A stretch of 64,000 bases of DNA from Aphrocallistes beatrix (Eukaryota; Porifera; Hexactinellida; Sceptrulophora; Aphrocallistidae): NCBI GenBank assembly GCA_963281255.1, contig OY725494.1:695934-759933 (forward strand). The letters run 5' to 3'. Each line of letters starts with the position of its first letter. Positions within the stretch are counted from its first letter, which is position 1. Position numbers and translations under genes: made by a program. This document shows positions 63,661 to 64,000 of the stretch, piece by piece. The notes beneath the pieces were generated by a model that saw only the letters and a list, made by a program, of their open reading frames with translations, was not told the origin of the DNA and ran no database searches.

Positions 63661-64000
63661 TATCTTATATATTAAAATGCTAGGATTTTTTTTTTTAAAA
63701 AAAAAATGTGTTTGTCCGAATTGATTGAAGAATTGGGAAGTCATAGAGGTGTGAAAATTGGCATGTAGGTGTCAAATGATATGACTACGATTAAGTTCTA
63801 AGATCTAAGCGAAATTTTAACATCTCTGCAAAAAAAATGGAAAACAATTTTTCGCACCTTTTCTATACAAAATAAATGACTCTACACTATCACAATAGAA
63901 ACCATTGTACGACACTACAATAGATCGTCATTGTTATTAATACTTCAAAGCCACAACTTAAGTTTGATATCTTAAATGTATTATAATGTATGGCAATAAA
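63661..64000 (+). repeat. Rep-B 5' part, cut by window end
   Basis: TTAAAATGCTAGGATTTTTT, TTGTCCGAATTGATTGAAGA, TGGCATGTAGGTGTCAAATG, ACTATCACAATAGAAACCAT. It directly abuts the Rep-A copy, head to head at 63660. Confidence 0.8.

Noticed and set aside
1-64000. tRNA, rRNA or snRNA genes
   Set aside because: I looked for the tRNA T-arm GGTTCGAATCC and for other conserved cores. The only GGTTCGA hits are MITE ends (13850, 59044).
1-64000. LTR retrotransposons, LINEs or viral genes
   Set aside because: No reverse transcriptase, integrase, gag-like or capsid motifs were seen in the translated frames; recognisable mobile DNA is all class II or hairpin-type.

Overview
This is a repeat-rich, AT-rich stretch of an animal nuclear genome with one 200-base assembly gap (42343-42542). 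The recognisable genes are animal ones: a TRPA-type ankyrin/ion channel, neutral sphingomyelinase SMPD2, the selenocysteine-pathway kinase PSTK, a COMMD9-like first exon, a secreted CAP protein, and lineage-expanded coiled-coil/NHL proteins. Nearly all of them are single-exon. The mix, the NHL expansion and the MITE load look like an early-branching invertebrate. A demosponge is my best guess, but that is an inference and not shown by any marker here.

Layout. 1-265: 3' end of a coiled-coil/NHL gene. 447-3814: a foldback MITE, Rep-A fragments and a decayed hAT transposon. 4283-5167: PSTK. 5223-8300: inverted-repeat elements, including a 12-bp satellite. 8348-9601: NHL gene. 10228-11396: seven-transmembrane (7TM) gene. 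12369-13861: nested MITEs. 14579-15838: NHL gene. 16140-18910: Rep-A copies and a deleted 7TM pseudogene. 19768-20372: CAP protein. 20622-21517: NHL pseudogene with an inverted duplication. 21883-25812: small ORF, Rep-B with a 141-bp tandem repeat, hAT MITEs and a large foldback. 25906-27036 and 33705-34835: near-identical 7TM genes inside a segmental duplication. 28939-29616: coiled-coil-only gene. 30254-31436: two Tigger-like MITEs. 31640-33540: possible exons of unknown genes. 37006-37890: NHL-only gene. 38051-42112: MITEs, satellites and a candidate two-exon gene. 42543-45736: an NHL remnant and an NHL gene with one frameshift. 47425-51126: TRPA channel. 51312-54122: nested elements. 55621-56835: SMPD2. 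58198-58389: COMMD9-like exon. 58446-64000: MITEs, satellites and a fourth 7TM fragment.

Two lineage-specific families dominate. Eight loci belong to the coiled-coil/NHL family: three with both modules intact or nearly so, one coiled-coil only, one propeller only, two remnants and one cut by the window edge. Five loci belong to an unrecognised 7TM family: two intact, one with a frameshift, two fragments. Both look like birth-and-death multigene families, which suits recognition or sensory roles, but the sequence does not state a function.

Several otherwise intact genes carry single-nucleotide frameshifts, mostly single missing bases in A or T runs, so some apparent pseudogenes may be assembly errors. 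The rest is mainly non-autonomous DNA transposons. Many hAT-type MITEs still have perfect 8-bp target duplications, Tigger- or mariner-like MITEs have TA duplications, and two related families carry GC-rich 3' hairpins.
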